Origin: DATARH01 sp035570495
GTDB lineage: Bacteria > Pseudomonadota > Alphaproteobacteria > ATCC43930 > CGMCC-115725
Direction of reading: 5' to 3'
Length of the DNA stretch: 64,000 bases
Assembly: GCA_035570495.1 (NCBI GenBank)
Contig: DATMLO010000149.1
Location: 1-64,000, forward strand
The notes below the pieces were generated by a model. The model saw nothing but the letters and a program-made list of their open reading frames with translations. It was not told where the DNA came from and did not search any database. Below are positions 33,028-41,632 of this stretch, piece after piece (within the stretch, counting starts at the first letter, position 1; every line of letters starts with the position of its first letter). The position numbers and the translations under genes are program-made.

Positions 33028-33668
33028 GCCAAGTGGGTTTGTCATTGTTGTCGCGCTTTATTGGGCTTGCCGGCGCCATCGCGCTGGCGGCTTGCGTCCA
33101 GAACGGCGAGAGCTTCTCATCCGGGCCGCCGTCCGATTTCATCGTGGTCAGCGATTTTGTCGTGCCGCAGGGCGCCGTGCGCCTCGATCCGTCATTCGGC
33201 TTCTCGCTTTATCGCGGTGAGCCGGGTGTTCCGGCGGAGCGTCGCGCCGCTTCGATCGGCCGGGCGGTCGGGTTTCTCGTCACCGATACGATCGTCGATC
33301 GGCTGCGTGCGCTCGGCTATGACGCGGTCAGCACGAGCAACCCGAGCCCAACCGGCTCGGGTCATCGGGCGCTGATCATCAGCGGCACGTTCCGCACCAT
33401 CGACGAGGGGGAGCGCCGCCATCCGCTCGAGGCGCGCAGCGCGGTCGTCGCCAACGTCGCGATCAAGGCGGAGCTGCCGAGCGGCGCGGTGCAACCGGTG
33501 CAGAGCTTCGCCGTCGACTCGCACACCGTGCCGCAAGCGCGGGCCGATAACGGCGCGACAAAGCGCGAGACCGGGGTGGATGCCGACGCCACCAATGTCG
33601 GCGTCGAGATCGCCCGGGTGGTCGGCGAAGTCGCCCGCCGCAACAACTGGGTGCCCGCGAAACGATAG
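33024..33668 (+). CDS. Lipoprotein of unknown function (214 aa)
   Basis: TTG 33024 overlaps the TGA of the hydrolase gene; an alternative GTG lies at 33033. The signal peptide ends in a lipobox (GAIALAAC). The mature part has SDFIVVSDFVVPQGAVRL and two strand-like repeats with VDRLRALGYDAVS and ALIISGTFRTIDEGERR, then VNVAIKAELPSGAVQPV. The fold suggests a periplasmic or outer-membrane lipoprotein such as a DUF4410-type protein, but I cannot assign it. Probably translationally coupled to the hydrolase. Confidence 0.65.
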   Translation: MSQVGLSLLSRFIGLAGAIALAACVQNGESFSSGPPSDFIVVSDFVVPQGAVRLDPSFGFSLYRGEPGVPAERRAASIGRAVGFLVTDTIVDRLRALGYDAVSTSNPSPTGSGHRALIISGTFRTIDEGERRHPLEARSAVVANVAIKAELPSGAVQPVQSFAVDSHTVPQARADNGATKRETGVDADATNVGVEIARVVGEVARRNNWVPAKR

Positions 33669-33712
33669 TTATCTAGAATATCATCCCGGTATCATTGAAC
33701 GGACCGGGATAC

Positions 33713-34582
33713 ATGTCGGCCAGCGCTGCCCCCGACGAGCTAAGCTGCATCGCGATTCGCAATCGTGCCCATCAACTTTGGGAGCGGGATGGCCAACCGA
33801 TAGGAAAAGACCTAGAACACTGGCTACGCGCCAAAGAAGAACACCTATATTTTATAACTATCGGCCTTGGAAACGAACCCACGAAGGAGCAACTAGAATC
33901 TGCATTGGCTCGAGTTTATAAATTACGAGATTTTGAGATTGAACATTACTGGAAGCGAGCGACGTATTTCTGGGCCTTCCAGGTAGCTATTTTTGCAGCA
34001 TTCGGCCTCCTGTTGCGTACGGCAGAAACGCACATGGGGGACATCATTGCAGTTCCTTTGGCAGCACTCGGCATCTTAACCGCCGTAGCAAATGCTCTTT
34101 CCGCTCGCGACTCTAGGTTTTGGCAGAAAAACTGGGAAAGCCACATTGATATGCTCGAAGATCTTACCGAAGGACGGTTATATAAGACAATTTGGTTGGC
34201 GAAAGGCAAAATTAGCTTCTCCGTTTCACGACTCAACGAACGTCTCAGTGATTATTTTACAATATTCTGGATTTTGATATTCATATATATATGTTGGAGA
34301 TTTTTAGGGTCTCCAACTACACTTTATTTGCTTGAAGAAAAATTAGATCGTCACTTTTACTATATCGTCTTCATTACTGTGTTGACCCTAATAGGTGGGG
34401 GTTTGTTACGAGGCCAAACGAGTGATTTCTACGGCGCGACCCCTAATCACGACGGCTCCCACGGAACTCAAATCATCGGGATGCGTCGATGGGCCAAGTT
34501 CCGGTTACGCAAACGCATAGTATCTAAGGGCGCACCGCCATTCATTCGCCGCTATTTACCAACCGAAATCGATCGCAAATAG
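33713..34582 (+). CDS. DUF2934 + RipA-like membrane protein, AT-rich and likely acquired
   Basis: The product has 289 residues. The N-terminus AIRNRAHQLWERDGQPIGKD with HWLRAKEE is the DUF2934 signature, a ~35-residue motif of unknown function common in plant-associated alphaproteobacteria. It is fused to a four-helix membrane protein (EIEHYWKRATYFWAFQVAIF, FWQKNWESHIDMLEDLTEGR, FTIFWILIFIYICW). That part resembles the RipA family octameric membrane proteins. The gene is visibly AT-rich and uses AT-ending codons unlike its neighbours, a sign of horizontal transfer. ATG 33713 has weak ribosome-binding support. It is the last gene of the plus-strand run. Confidence 0.7.
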   Translation: MSASAAPDELSCIAIRNRAHQLWERDGQPIGKDLEHWLRAKEEHLYFITIGLGNEPTKEQLESALARVYKLRDFEIEHYWKRATYFWAFQVAIFAAFGLLLRTAETHMGDIIAVPLAALGILTAVANALSARDSRFWQKNWESHIDMLEDLTEGRLYKTIWLAKGKISFSVSRLNERLSDYFTIFWILIFIYICWRFLGSPTTLYLLEEKLDRHFYYIVFITVLTLIGGGLLRGQTSDFYGATPNHDGSHGTQIIGMRRWAKFRLRKRIVSKGAPPFIRRYLPTEIDRK

Positions 34583-34591
34583 CTACGAATC

Positions 34592-35485
34592 TTATAGCCC
34601 CGGCACGATGCCCTTGGGCAGCCCGGCGCAGTAGCGCGCGATCTCGCCCGGTGTGGTGATCCACAGCGCGTCCTTGTGCTCCATGATGTGCTTAAGCGCC
34701 CGGCGCAGCGCGCGCAGCCGGAACGGCTGGCCGATGATGAACGGGTGCAGCGCCACCGAATAGACCAGCGGGTATTTCTTCGACTGATCGAGCATCTCGT
34801 CGAACTGATCGATCAGCATTTCCTCGAACATCCGGCCGGTGTGCTGGCGGAACACGAGGCTGGGCGAGTCGTTAAGCTCGATCGGGTACGGCACCGAGAG
34901 GATCGGCCCCGAACGCGTCGTCATCCAGATCGGCTGGTCGTCGAGCGCCCAGTCCATGCAATAGAGGTAGCCGGCCTCCTTCAGCAGGTCGAGCGTCACC
35001 CCGGTCTGCGCCAGATAGGGACCGAGCCAGCCGTCCGGCCGCTTACCCGAGAGCCGTGTCACCACCTCGGTGCACTCGGCGATGAGCCGGGCCTCGTCTT
35101 CCTCCCACAGCACGTCCTGGCGCTCGGAGTTGGTGCGGCCATGCCCGACATATTCGTCGCCGCGCGCGTTCATGCGCTCGACGATCGCCGGGCATTCTTC
35201 CAGCACCGCCGAGTTGACGTTATGCGCGCCGGGCAGGCCGAATTCGTCGAGCAGGTCGAAATAATACCAAAGCCCGACCCGGTTACCGTAATCGCGCCAG
35301 GCGTAGTTGCGTTGGTTCTGGTCAGAAGGCGCGCCTGTGGAGTCGCTGCCGAGCCCGGCGCGAAACGCGAAGAACTCGATGTTGTTGCAGAAGAACACCG
35401 CGAGCCGCTTGCCTTCCGGCCAGTCATAGACCGGGCGCTTGTGGATCGGCACGTAATCGTAGCGGCCGTGGCGGGGGAGCTTCAT
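34592..35485 (-). CDS. Polysaccharide deacetylase family protein (PuuE-like)
   Basis: This 297-residue NodB-homology (CE4) protein has RLAVFFCNNIEFFAF, the metal/catalytic region DYGNRVGLWYYFDLLDEFGL, a GHGRTNSERQDVL segment and GWLGPYLAQTGVTLDLLKEA with later histidines (ALHPFIIGQP). The canonical zinc triad is partly rearranged, as in cytoplasmic allantoinase/formamidase-type PuuE members, so a small-molecule amidohydrolase is as likely as a polysaccharide deacetylase. There is no signal peptide. It is on its own between the AT-rich gene (convergent) and the FecR gene. Confidence 0.85.
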   Translation of the reverse strand: MKLPRHGRYDYVPIHKRPVYDWPEGKRLAVFFCNNIEFFAFRAGLGSDSTGAPSDQNQRNYAWRDYGNRVGLWYYFDLLDEFGLPGAHNVNSAVLEECPAIVERMNARGDEYVGHGRTNSERQDVLWEEDEARLIAECTEVVTRLSGKRPDGWLGPYLAQTGVTLDLLKEAGYLYCMDWALDDQPIWMTTRSGPILSVPYPIELNDSPSLVFRQHTGRMFEEMLIDQFDEMLDQSKKYPLVYSVALHPFIIGQPFRLRALRRALKHIMEHKDALWITTPGEIARYCAGLPKGIVPGL

Positions 35486-35559
35486 CTCGCAAAATCTCCG
35501 GTTACGGCGCGCTCGCGCCGGAAATCAAACTGATACGGCGATATTCGAGGACAAACGCC

Positions 35560-36468
35560 TCAATATCGCCCACCAGTGCCCGAAGGCGACTGATAACCGC
35601 CGCCTGGCCTACCGCCATATCCGCCGCCTGGGTTGGGCGAATAGCCGCCCCCATAAGGCGGCTGATAGCCGCCGTTTGGCGCCGAGTTGTAGCCGCCCGC
35701 CGGGGGCGTGTAATAGCCGCCGCCTTGACCTGGATTATAGCCGCCCGGTGATTCCGGCGCCGGGTTGGGCGCCGGTGTGTCGGGGTTGGCCGGCTCGTCG
35801 GACTGCGGCGCCGCGCGACGCTGAGGCGGTTTTGGTGCGGTAGCCTGCGGGAGATCGGTGCGCGCAATCAGAGCGTTGAATTCCGCCTTGCGCCATACGC
35901 GTGGCGCAGTCGGATCCTGGCCAGACGCCGCGCTCGCACCGGATCCCGCCGGAATTATCACTTCGGCACCGGTACCGGCGCTCTTTAAACCGACGGTCCC
36001 AGACAGCACACCGACGACCATCTGGCCCGGTTGCGCGTCGACAAACCAATCAGTGGAGCGTGCCCCGGCCGCGCCGACCGCGGTGCCGACTTCAAATGTT
36101 GCCGGCCGGTCGACTGGTGTGACTACCGCGCGCAACAGGCCTTGCGTCAGCGACAGCGTGGCCTCATGGCGCTTTCCGTCGGCGTCGATTGAATACGCGG
36201 CGATCGTGAGCTGGCTGCCGGAGGCAACCGACACGATCGAGCCGTCACTCATCCGCAGCTTCACCTTCGCATTGGCAGGAACGTCGATCGTATCGGCAAC
36301 GTGCACCTCGCCGCCCATTTTGAGCGGTATCCGCTTGCCGTCTGCTTCGACAAAGCAGTCGCCCGCTATGCCCACGACCGTACCGGCCAAATCAGCCGCC
36401 CGGACGGTGCCAAGGCAAAGCAGAACGAGAACGAGAACGAGAAAGGTTCTTGCAAGGACCAAAGGCAT
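35560..36468 (-). CDS. FecR domain protein with Gly-Tyr-rich C-terminal tail
   Basis: ATG 36468 gives a 302-residue protein with a signal peptide (ARTFLVLVLVLLCLGTVRAA). A FecR-like domain (~25-160) follows: ADTIDVPANAKVKLRMSDGS, IVSVASGSQLTIAAYSIDAD, TLSLTQGLLRAVVTPVDRPA. The last ~70 residues are a repetitive G/Y/P/Q-rich tail (GGYNPGQ, GGYYTPP, GGYNSAPNGGYQPP). FecR domains usually act in periplasmic signalling or bind surface glycans. No sigma factor or TonB receptor is near, so this is a stand-alone cell-envelope FecR. The tail is compositionally prion-like. Confidence 0.85.
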   Translation of the reverse strand: MPLVLARTFLVLVLVLLCLGTVRAADLAGTVVGIAGDCFVEADGKRIPLKMGGEVHVADTIDVPANAKVKLRMSDGSIVSVASGSQLTIAAYSIDADGKRHEATLSLTQGLLRAVVTPVDRPATFEVGTAVGAAGARSTDWFVDAQPGQMVVGVLSGTVGLKSAGTGAEVIIPAGSGASAASGQDPTAPRVWRKAEFNALIARTDLPQATAPKPPQRRAAPQSDEPANPDTPAPNPAPESPGGYNPGQGGGYYTPPAGGYNSAPNGGYQPPYGGGYSPNPGGGYGGRPGGGYQSPSGTGGRY

Positions 36469-36590
36469 GATTGATTTCGCCCGAATAAGGCCTCCAGATC
36501 TCGATCTCGGCGGGTCCACGCCGACGTCATTTGCCGCCGCGCCAGCGCCGATCCTTCAACCGGCGCGGCGCGGCGCGGCGGAAATTCGCG

Positions 36591-37394
36591 CTACCGCCCC
36601 TTAAACACCGGCCGGCGCTTTTCCATGAAGGCGGTGCGGCCTTCGGTATAGTCCTCGCTGGCGAAGCATTCGGCGACGACGCGCTTGCACAGCTCCATGT
36701 CGCGCTGCGACTCGTCCTTGAGCGCCTCGCGCACGATCTGTTTCGCCGCGCGCACCGTGAGCGGCGCATTGCCGGCGATCGTCTTCGCCATGGTCTCGAC
36801 CGTGGTCTCCAGCTCGCCATCGGGCACGACCTGGTTGACGAGGCCCATGCGCAGCGCCTCGTCGGTGGTGAACTGGCGTGCGGTGAAGAAGACTTCGCGG
36901 GCATAGGCCGGGCCGACGATGTCGATCAGCTTCTTGATGCCGTCATAAGCGTAGCCGAGGCCGAGTTTCGCGGCGGGAATACCGAAACGCGAACCCTCGG
37001 CGGCGACGCGGATATCGCAGGCGAGCGCCGTCGCCATGCCGCCGCCGATGCAATAGCCGCGGATCATCGCGATCGTCGGCTTCAGCGTCTCCTGCAGCGC
37101 CAGCCGCGCGCTTTCCGACACCCGGGAATATTCCGCCGCCGCTTCGGCCGTGGCCCGCTTCTCCTTGAACTCGGAGATGTCGGCGCCCGAGACAAACGCC
37201 TTGCCGCCCGCGCCTGACAGCACGATCACGCGGATCTCGGGGTCGTGCTCAAAATCCTCCATGATCTGGCCGACCGCCTGCCACATATCGAGCGACACCG
37301 CGTTGTGACGCGCCGGGTTGTTGAAGATGATCCGGCCGATGGCGCCATCCTTCTCGAAGATCATCTTCGACGAGGCGAGAGGCTGGTCGAGCAT
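36591..37394 (-). CDS. Enoyl-CoA hydratase
   Basis: This 267-residue crotonase-fold enzyme begins at ATG 37394; the longer upstream frame lacks family sequence. It has NNPARHNAVSLDMWQ, the oxyanion-hole AGGKAFVSGADISEFKEK, TIAMIRGYCIGGGMATALAC and the second-domain segment FGIPAAKLGLGYAYDGIKKL, then AKTIAGNAPLTVRAAKQIV. In a classic hydratase the catalytic glutamates fall in GADISEF and GIPAAKLG regions; one is present. It converts 2-enoyl-CoA to 3-hydroxyacyl-CoA in beta-oxidation or amino-acid breakdown. There is no operon partner. Confidence 0.92.
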   Translation of the reverse strand: MLDQPLASSKMIFEKDGAIGRIIFNNPARHNAVSLDMWQAVGQIMEDFEHDPEIRVIVLSGAGGKAFVSGADISEFKEKRATAEAAAEYSRVSESARLALQETLKPTIAMIRGYCIGGGMATALACDIRVAAEGSRFGIPAAKLGLGYAYDGIKKLIDIVGPAYAREVFFTARQFTTDEALRMGLVNQVVPDGELETTVETMAKTIAGNAPLTVRAAKQIVREALKDESQRDMELCKRVVAECFASEDYTEGRTAFMEKRRPVFKGR

Positions 37395-37524
37395 GGTGGT
37401 TTGCGCTCCTGAGCTATGGGTCGGGCCGGAGTGTGGCAGATCGCGCGCCCGCGCGCATCCGCGCAATCGGCTTGGCTGGGCGGAGGCCTGCGCGCATCCG
37501 GCCATTGTGGTACATCGTTGAGCC

Positions 37525-37998
37525 ATGAGCGCGATCGACAATCCCCAAGTCGGGCTGACCCAAGCTGAGCTGCGGGATTTCCGCCGGCTCGCCGGCATCA
37601 TGGTACCCGCCAGCGACGAGTACCGCGTGCCGGGCGCGGATGATGAGGCGATCTTCGCGGACATCGTGGCGTCGCTCGGCCGCGATCGCGACGCTGTCCG
37701 CGCGGCGTTGGCGATGCTGCGCGAGATCACCCGCGACGACTTCGCCGGCCTGGACGACGCGAAAGCCGAGGCCGCGGCGATGACGTTGCTTGGTCGTGAA
37801 AGCCCGGTGATCGCCGCGCTCGGGCGCGCGGTGCTGCAATGCTATTACCGCGATGACCGGGTGTTCTCCGCGCTCGGCATCGAATTGCGGCCTCCCTATC
37901 CGAAAGGTCGGGAGCTCGCGCAGGGCGACTGGTCTCTGCTCGATGCGGTGCGCGACCGGTCGCGGATGTGGCGCGATGTCGACGGCCGAGCACGGTGA
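37525..37998 (+). CDS. GMC-partner small subunit (gluconate 2-dehydrogenase subunit 3-like)
   Basis: This 157-residue soluble protein has LTQAELRDFRRLAGIMVPAS and AEAAAMTLLGRESPVIAALG, then CYYRDDRVFSALGIELRP. It matches the small gamma subunit of gluconate/fructose-type dehydrogenases. No Tat signal peptide is visible. It precedes the GMC oxidoreductase by one base (TGACATG), so the two are surely co-translated, and its role is as partner or chaperone of that flavoprotein. No cytochrome c subunit follows. Confidence 0.8.
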   Translation: MSAIDNPQVGLTQAELRDFRRLAGIMVPASDEYRVPGADDEAIFADIVASLGRDRDAVRAALAMLREITRDDFAGLDDAKAEAAAMTLLGRESPVIAALGRAVLQCYYRDDRVFSALGIELRPPYPKGRELAQGDWSLLDAVRDRSRMWRDVDGRAR

Positions 37999-37999
37999 C

Positions 38000-39634
38000 A
38001 TGAGCGCGGATACCAGCCCGAACGTCGCCCGGCCGACCAACGAGATCGTCGATGTGCTGATCATCGGTTCCGGCGCCTCCGGCGCCGCGGTGGCATGGAG
38101 CCTCGCGGAAACGCGAATGAAAATCCTTTGCCTCGAACAGGGCGACTGGATCAAGCCGGCCGATTTCCCGACCAACGGCCGCGACTGGGAAGCCCGCCGC
38201 TACGCCGATTTCGACATCAGCCCTAATCGCCGCGGGCGCGATACCGACTATCCGATCAACGACGACAATTCGATCATGAAGGTCGCCAACTTCAACGGGG
38301 TTGGCGGCGGCACCATCCTCTTCACCGCGCATTACCCGCGTCTGCACCCCTCCGACTTCCGCGTGCGGACGCTCGATGGCGTGGCCGATGACTGGCCGAT
38401 CGATTACTGGACCCTCGAACCCTTTTTTACCGAGAACGACCGCATGACCGGCGTCGCCGGTCTGGCGGGTGATCCGAGCTATCCGTCGCACCAGCCGCCC
38501 ATGCCGCCGGTGCCGCTGGGCAAAAGCGGCACACGCTACGCGCAGGCGATGAACAAGCTCGGCTGGCACTGGTGGCCATCCGACATCGCCATCGCCACGA
38601 CCGAATATGACGGGCGCGGCAAGTGCATCAATCTCGGCCACTGCACGCCCGGCTGCGCGCAGGGCGCCAAGGCGAGCACGGACATCACCTATTGGCCGCA
38701 CGCGATCCGCAACCGGGTCGAGCTGCGCACGCGCTGCCGGGTGCGCGAGATCACCATCAACGAACACGGTATGGCGTCGGGTGTCGTCTACTACGACCCG
38801 GACGGCGTCGAGCGGTTCCAGCCGGCGGAGCTCGTGATCCTCGCGGCGAACGGCATCGGCACGCCGCGTCTGCTTTTGAACTCCTCCTCGAACCGCTTTC
38901 CGGACGGCCTCGCCAATTCGTCGGATCTGGTCGGCAGGAACTTGATGCTGCACCCGTGGCCGCAAATCCTCGGCTATGTCGACGACGAGATGGACGGCGA
39001 CCGCGGGCCTCAAACGGTCATGTGGAGCAAGGAGTTCTACGAAACCGACCTGTCGCGAGGCTTTGTTCGCGGCTACACACTGCAGTTCGGACGTGGCACC
39101 GGGCCGGCAAGCGAGGCCATCGCCAGCATGACCGCCGGACGCCTGCCCTGGGGCGTGGATCATCACCGCGTCTACCGCACGCTGTTCTACCGCCGCTTGC
39201 TGGTCAACGTTGCCTGCGAAGACCTTCCCGAGGAGCACAACCGCGTCACGCTCGATCCCATCCTGAAGGACGGTCACGGCATCCCGGCGCCAAAGATCGA
39301 CTACACGATGAGCGAGAACACCACGCGCATGATGGAGCACGGCATCGCCCGGGCCACGGAAATCCTGGAGGCCGCCGGAGCAAGCAACATCTCCTGCTCC
39401 CGGACCTTGCTCAACTCACCCGGCCACCTGCTCGGCACCGCGCGGATGGGGCTCGACCCGGAGCGCTCGGTGGTCAACGAATGGGGACGCTGTCACGACG
39501 TGAAAAACCTTTTCATCGTCGACGGTAGCATCTGGGTCACCTCGGGCGGGGTGAACCCGACCTCGACGATCCAGGCGCTGGCGCTTTACATCGCCGACAA
39601 CATCAAGAACCGGCTGGAAACGCTGTTCGACTAG
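38000..39634 (+). CDS. GMC family FAD-dependent oxidoreductase
   Basis: ATG 38000 (one base after the small subunit stop) gives 544 residues. The N-terminus VDVLIIGSGASGAAVAWSLA is the FAD Rossmann motif, with FNGVGGGTILFTAHYPRLHP typical of GMC. The C-terminal signature SSNHLLGTARMGLDPERSVV-like segment contains His (GHLLGTA) and is followed by NPTSTIQALALYIADNI. Members oxidise sugars, alcohols or choline. With the small subunit it forms a gluconate dehydrogenase-like pair, but the electron acceptor gene is missing. It is reached by a longer frame from 37853, which is not used. Confidence 0.9.
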   Translation: MSADTSPNVARPTNEIVDVLIIGSGASGAAVAWSLAETRMKILCLEQGDWIKPADFPTNGRDWEARRYADFDISPNRRGRDTDYPINDDNSIMKVANFNGVGGGTILFTAHYPRLHPSDFRVRTLDGVADDWPIDYWTLEPFFTENDRMTGVAGLAGDPSYPSHQPPMPPVPLGKSGTRYAQAMNKLGWHWWPSDIAIATTEYDGRGKCINLGHCTPGCAQGAKASTDITYWPHAIRNRVELRTRCRVREITINEHGMASGVVYYDPDGVERFQPAELVILAANGIGTPRLLLNSSSNRFPDGLANSSDLVGRNLMLHPWPQILGYVDDEMDGDRGPQTVMWSKEFYETDLSRGFVRGYTLQFGRGTGPASEAIASMTAGRLPWGVDHHRVYRTLFYRRLLVNVACEDLPEEHNRVTLDPILKDGHGIPAPKIDYTMSENTTRMMEHGIARATEILEAAGASNISCSRTLLNSPGHLLGTARMGLDPERSVVNEWGRCHDVKNLFIVDGSIWVTSGGVNPTSTIQALALYIADNIKNRLETLFD

Positions 39635-39705
39635 AGCCGTCAATCCGTCGCGCGGGCGAGCGCATCCGCGCAGTCGCTCATGGCTCGGCCAACGAAAACA
39701 GGGTC

Positions 39706-40160
39706 TTAGAGCGGCGACTCGCCAGCCATTTCCCAACCGTGGCGGTCGAGGAACGCGGCCAGCTCCTGTTCGCTCATGTTGGCGAATTTGCGGCCGGTGC
39801 GGCGCTGTTCTTCGATAAGCCCGCCGGCCTTGGCCGGGGTGTACAGAAACAGCACCAGCCCAGTCTCCGCGTCGGTGCTTTTCCAGCAATGCGGCACGCC
39901 GCGCGGCATAAACGCATAGGTGCCGGGACTACCCACCGTCACCGCGTCGCCGATCATGAACGTCACCTCGCCGCGCAGCACATAGCCTACCTCGTCACTG
40001 TCGCGGTGCAGTGACGGGTGCTTTTGGTGCCCGGCGGCACGATTTCCTCGAATATCATGATGCTGTCGCCGGTCGCGCTGCCGAAGAGCTTGGGGATGAT
40101 CGTCCGCTCCGTCGGGTTCGGCTCCTTGTCTGGCAGGACGACAATGCCTTGTGCCGCCAT
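39706..40160 (-). pseudogene. Cupin domain protein, one-base frameshift
   Basis: ATG 40160 opens MAAQGIVVLPDKEPNPTERT, then IPKLFGSATGDSIMIFEEI and VPPGTKS, and then goes out of frame. The downstream frame gives HPSLHRDSDEVGYVLRGEVT and FMIGDAVTVGSPGTYAFMPR with GVPHCWKSTDAETGLVLFLY. Adding one A to the AAAA at 40022-40025 (minus strand) joins the halves as GTKKHPSLHRDSDEVGYVL, restoring the first cupin motif histidines. The metal ligands H..H..E and H (GVPHCW) are thus present. A complete small metal-binding cupin of ~150 residues is likely if the slip is an error. Confidence 0.65.
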
Positions 40161-40185
40161 CGCTCGCTCCTCCGTAGCCGTACGC

Positions 40186-41490
40186 CTACTCGGCGAGGGC
40201 CAGCTTCGCCGCGCTCGCCGCGGCCCCCAGCTCCTCGTCCGGCCTGATCCAAAACGCCGTCACCGAGCCCAGCAGCATCAACCCCATCGACGCGATAAAC
40301 GGCATGGTCCAGCTGCCGGTGCGGTCGAGGATCCAGCCGAACGCCACCGGCGACAGGATGCCCGCCACCGCGCCGGCGGCGTTCATCAGCGCGCTGGCGC
40401 TGCCGGCATAATGAGGGGCGATATCCATCGTCGCGATCCACATCGGGGTGATCGCCATGTCGAGGAAGAACAGCGCGAGGGTGAAGCTGATGACCCCGGG
40501 GATCAGATCGTGCACCAGGATCGCCGGGATCAGGGCGCTGAGCGCCAGCAACAGACAGATCGTCACCATCAGCGATCGGGCGATCGACTTGCGCCCGGTG
40601 CGGCGCAACAGATGGTCGCTGATCACCCCGCCAGAGAACTCGGCGAACATCGCGCAGAGGAACGTCGCGGCGTAGAACATCGCCGACTTTTTCATGTCGA
40701 CGCCGTAATTCTTCGAAAACAGCGACGGCATCCAGGTCACGTAGAGCCAGCCGGTCCACCCCATGCAGAAATAGGTGATCATCGATGGCGCCATGCGCGG
40801 GATCAGCCGGCGCCACGGCACCGGTCCCGAATAGCGCGACGCCTGTCCGGCATTTTGCGCGAGCGCGGCAACCTCCTCTGCGGTCACCCTCGGGTGCTCG
40901 CTCGGCTCGTCGCGGAAATAGCGGAACCACCACAGCGCCCAGACGGCCGAGACGATGCCGAGCAGCACAAAGATCATCCGCCACGACATCACGGTGATGA
41001 GAAAGGCGACGATCGGCGCGGTCACGCCGGCGCCGATGCGCCCGGCGGCATGGGTCAGCCCCATGCCAAACCCGCGCGAGGCTTCCGTCGTCCATTTGGC
41101 GAGCGCCCGTGTCGCCGCCGGCAAGGTCGCGCCCTCGCCCATGCCGAGACAGAAGCGCACTGCGAACAGGGTCAGGAGCCCGCCGACGGCGCCCGTCGCC
41201 ATTGTCGTCAGCGCCCAGGCCAGCGCGCAGACCGCCAGGGTGCGCCGCGCGCCATAGCGATCGGCGATCCAGCCGCCGACCAGCTGAAACGGCGCATAGG
41301 CATAATTGAACGCGGAAAACGCGATGCCGAGCTGGATGTTGGTGAGCCCGAGATCGGATTTGATCGTCTCGGCCGCCGCCGCGAGGTTCACGCGGTCGAC
41401 AAACAGCATCACGTGCATCGCGCACAGGATCAGCAGGAAATTGCGGGTCGCCCGCCCCGTGTTCGTCCACCCGGAGAACAGACCCGTCAT
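40186..41490 (-). CDS. MFS transporter (anion:cation symporter-like)
   Basis: This 434-residue 12-helix major facilitator has MLFVDRVNLAAAAETIKSDL, the motif-A-like segment GGWIADRYGARRTLAVCALAW in the first cytoplasmic loop, RFCLGMGEGATLPAATRAL and MSWRMIFVLLGIVSAVWALW. It resembles the sialate/hexuronate/phthalate ACS group of organic-anion importers (VDRVNLA and GEGATLP are characteristic). The substrate cannot be deduced. It is upstream of the cupin on the same strand (25-base gap), so the cupin may act on its cargo. Confidence 0.9.
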   Translation of the reverse strand: MTGLFSGWTNTGRATRNFLLILCAMHVMLFVDRVNLAAAAETIKSDLGLTNIQLGIAFSAFNYAYAPFQLVGGWIADRYGARRTLAVCALAWALTTMATGAVGGLLTLFAVRFCLGMGEGATLPAATRALAKWTTEASRGFGMGLTHAAGRIGAGVTAPIVAFLITVMSWRMIFVLLGIVSAVWALWWFRYFRDEPSEHPRVTAEEVAALAQNAGQASRYSGPVPWRRLIPRMAPSMITYFCMGWTGWLYVTWMPSLFSKNYGVDMKKSAMFYAATFLCAMFAEFSGGVISDHLLRRTGRKSIARSLMVTICLLLALSALIPAILVHDLIPGVISFTLALFFLDMAITPMWIATMDIAPHYAGSASALMNAAGAVAGILSPVAFGWILDRTGSWTMPFIASMGLMLLGSVTAFWIRPDEELGAAASAAKLALAE

Positions 41491-41538
41491 CGCCGCTCTC
41501 CGCCGCGCTCAGCACTGGTCCCGTGACAGAGCATGGCC

Positions 41539-41625
41539 GACCCCACTCCGCGGTGCGGGGTCAGCATGACAGAATGTCGCAGGGGGCGTCCATCTCCCTC
41601 TCCCGCGCGATACGCGGGGAGAGGG
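41539..41625. repeat. Intergenic palindrome pair
   Basis: GACCCC...GGGGTC (41539-41562) and CCCTCTCCCGCG...CGCGGGGAGAGGG (41596-41625) form two hairpins. The CTCTCCC/GGGAGAG stem matches the palindrome found inside the citrate synthase gene at 46928-46988, suggesting the same repeat family. Confidence 0.75.
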
Positions 41626-41632
41626 TTGCCCA

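Noticed and set aside
37727..39340. 537-residue open frame antisense to the GMC gene
   Set aside because: GC-bias artefact; composition is Arg/Val/His-rich with no family features.
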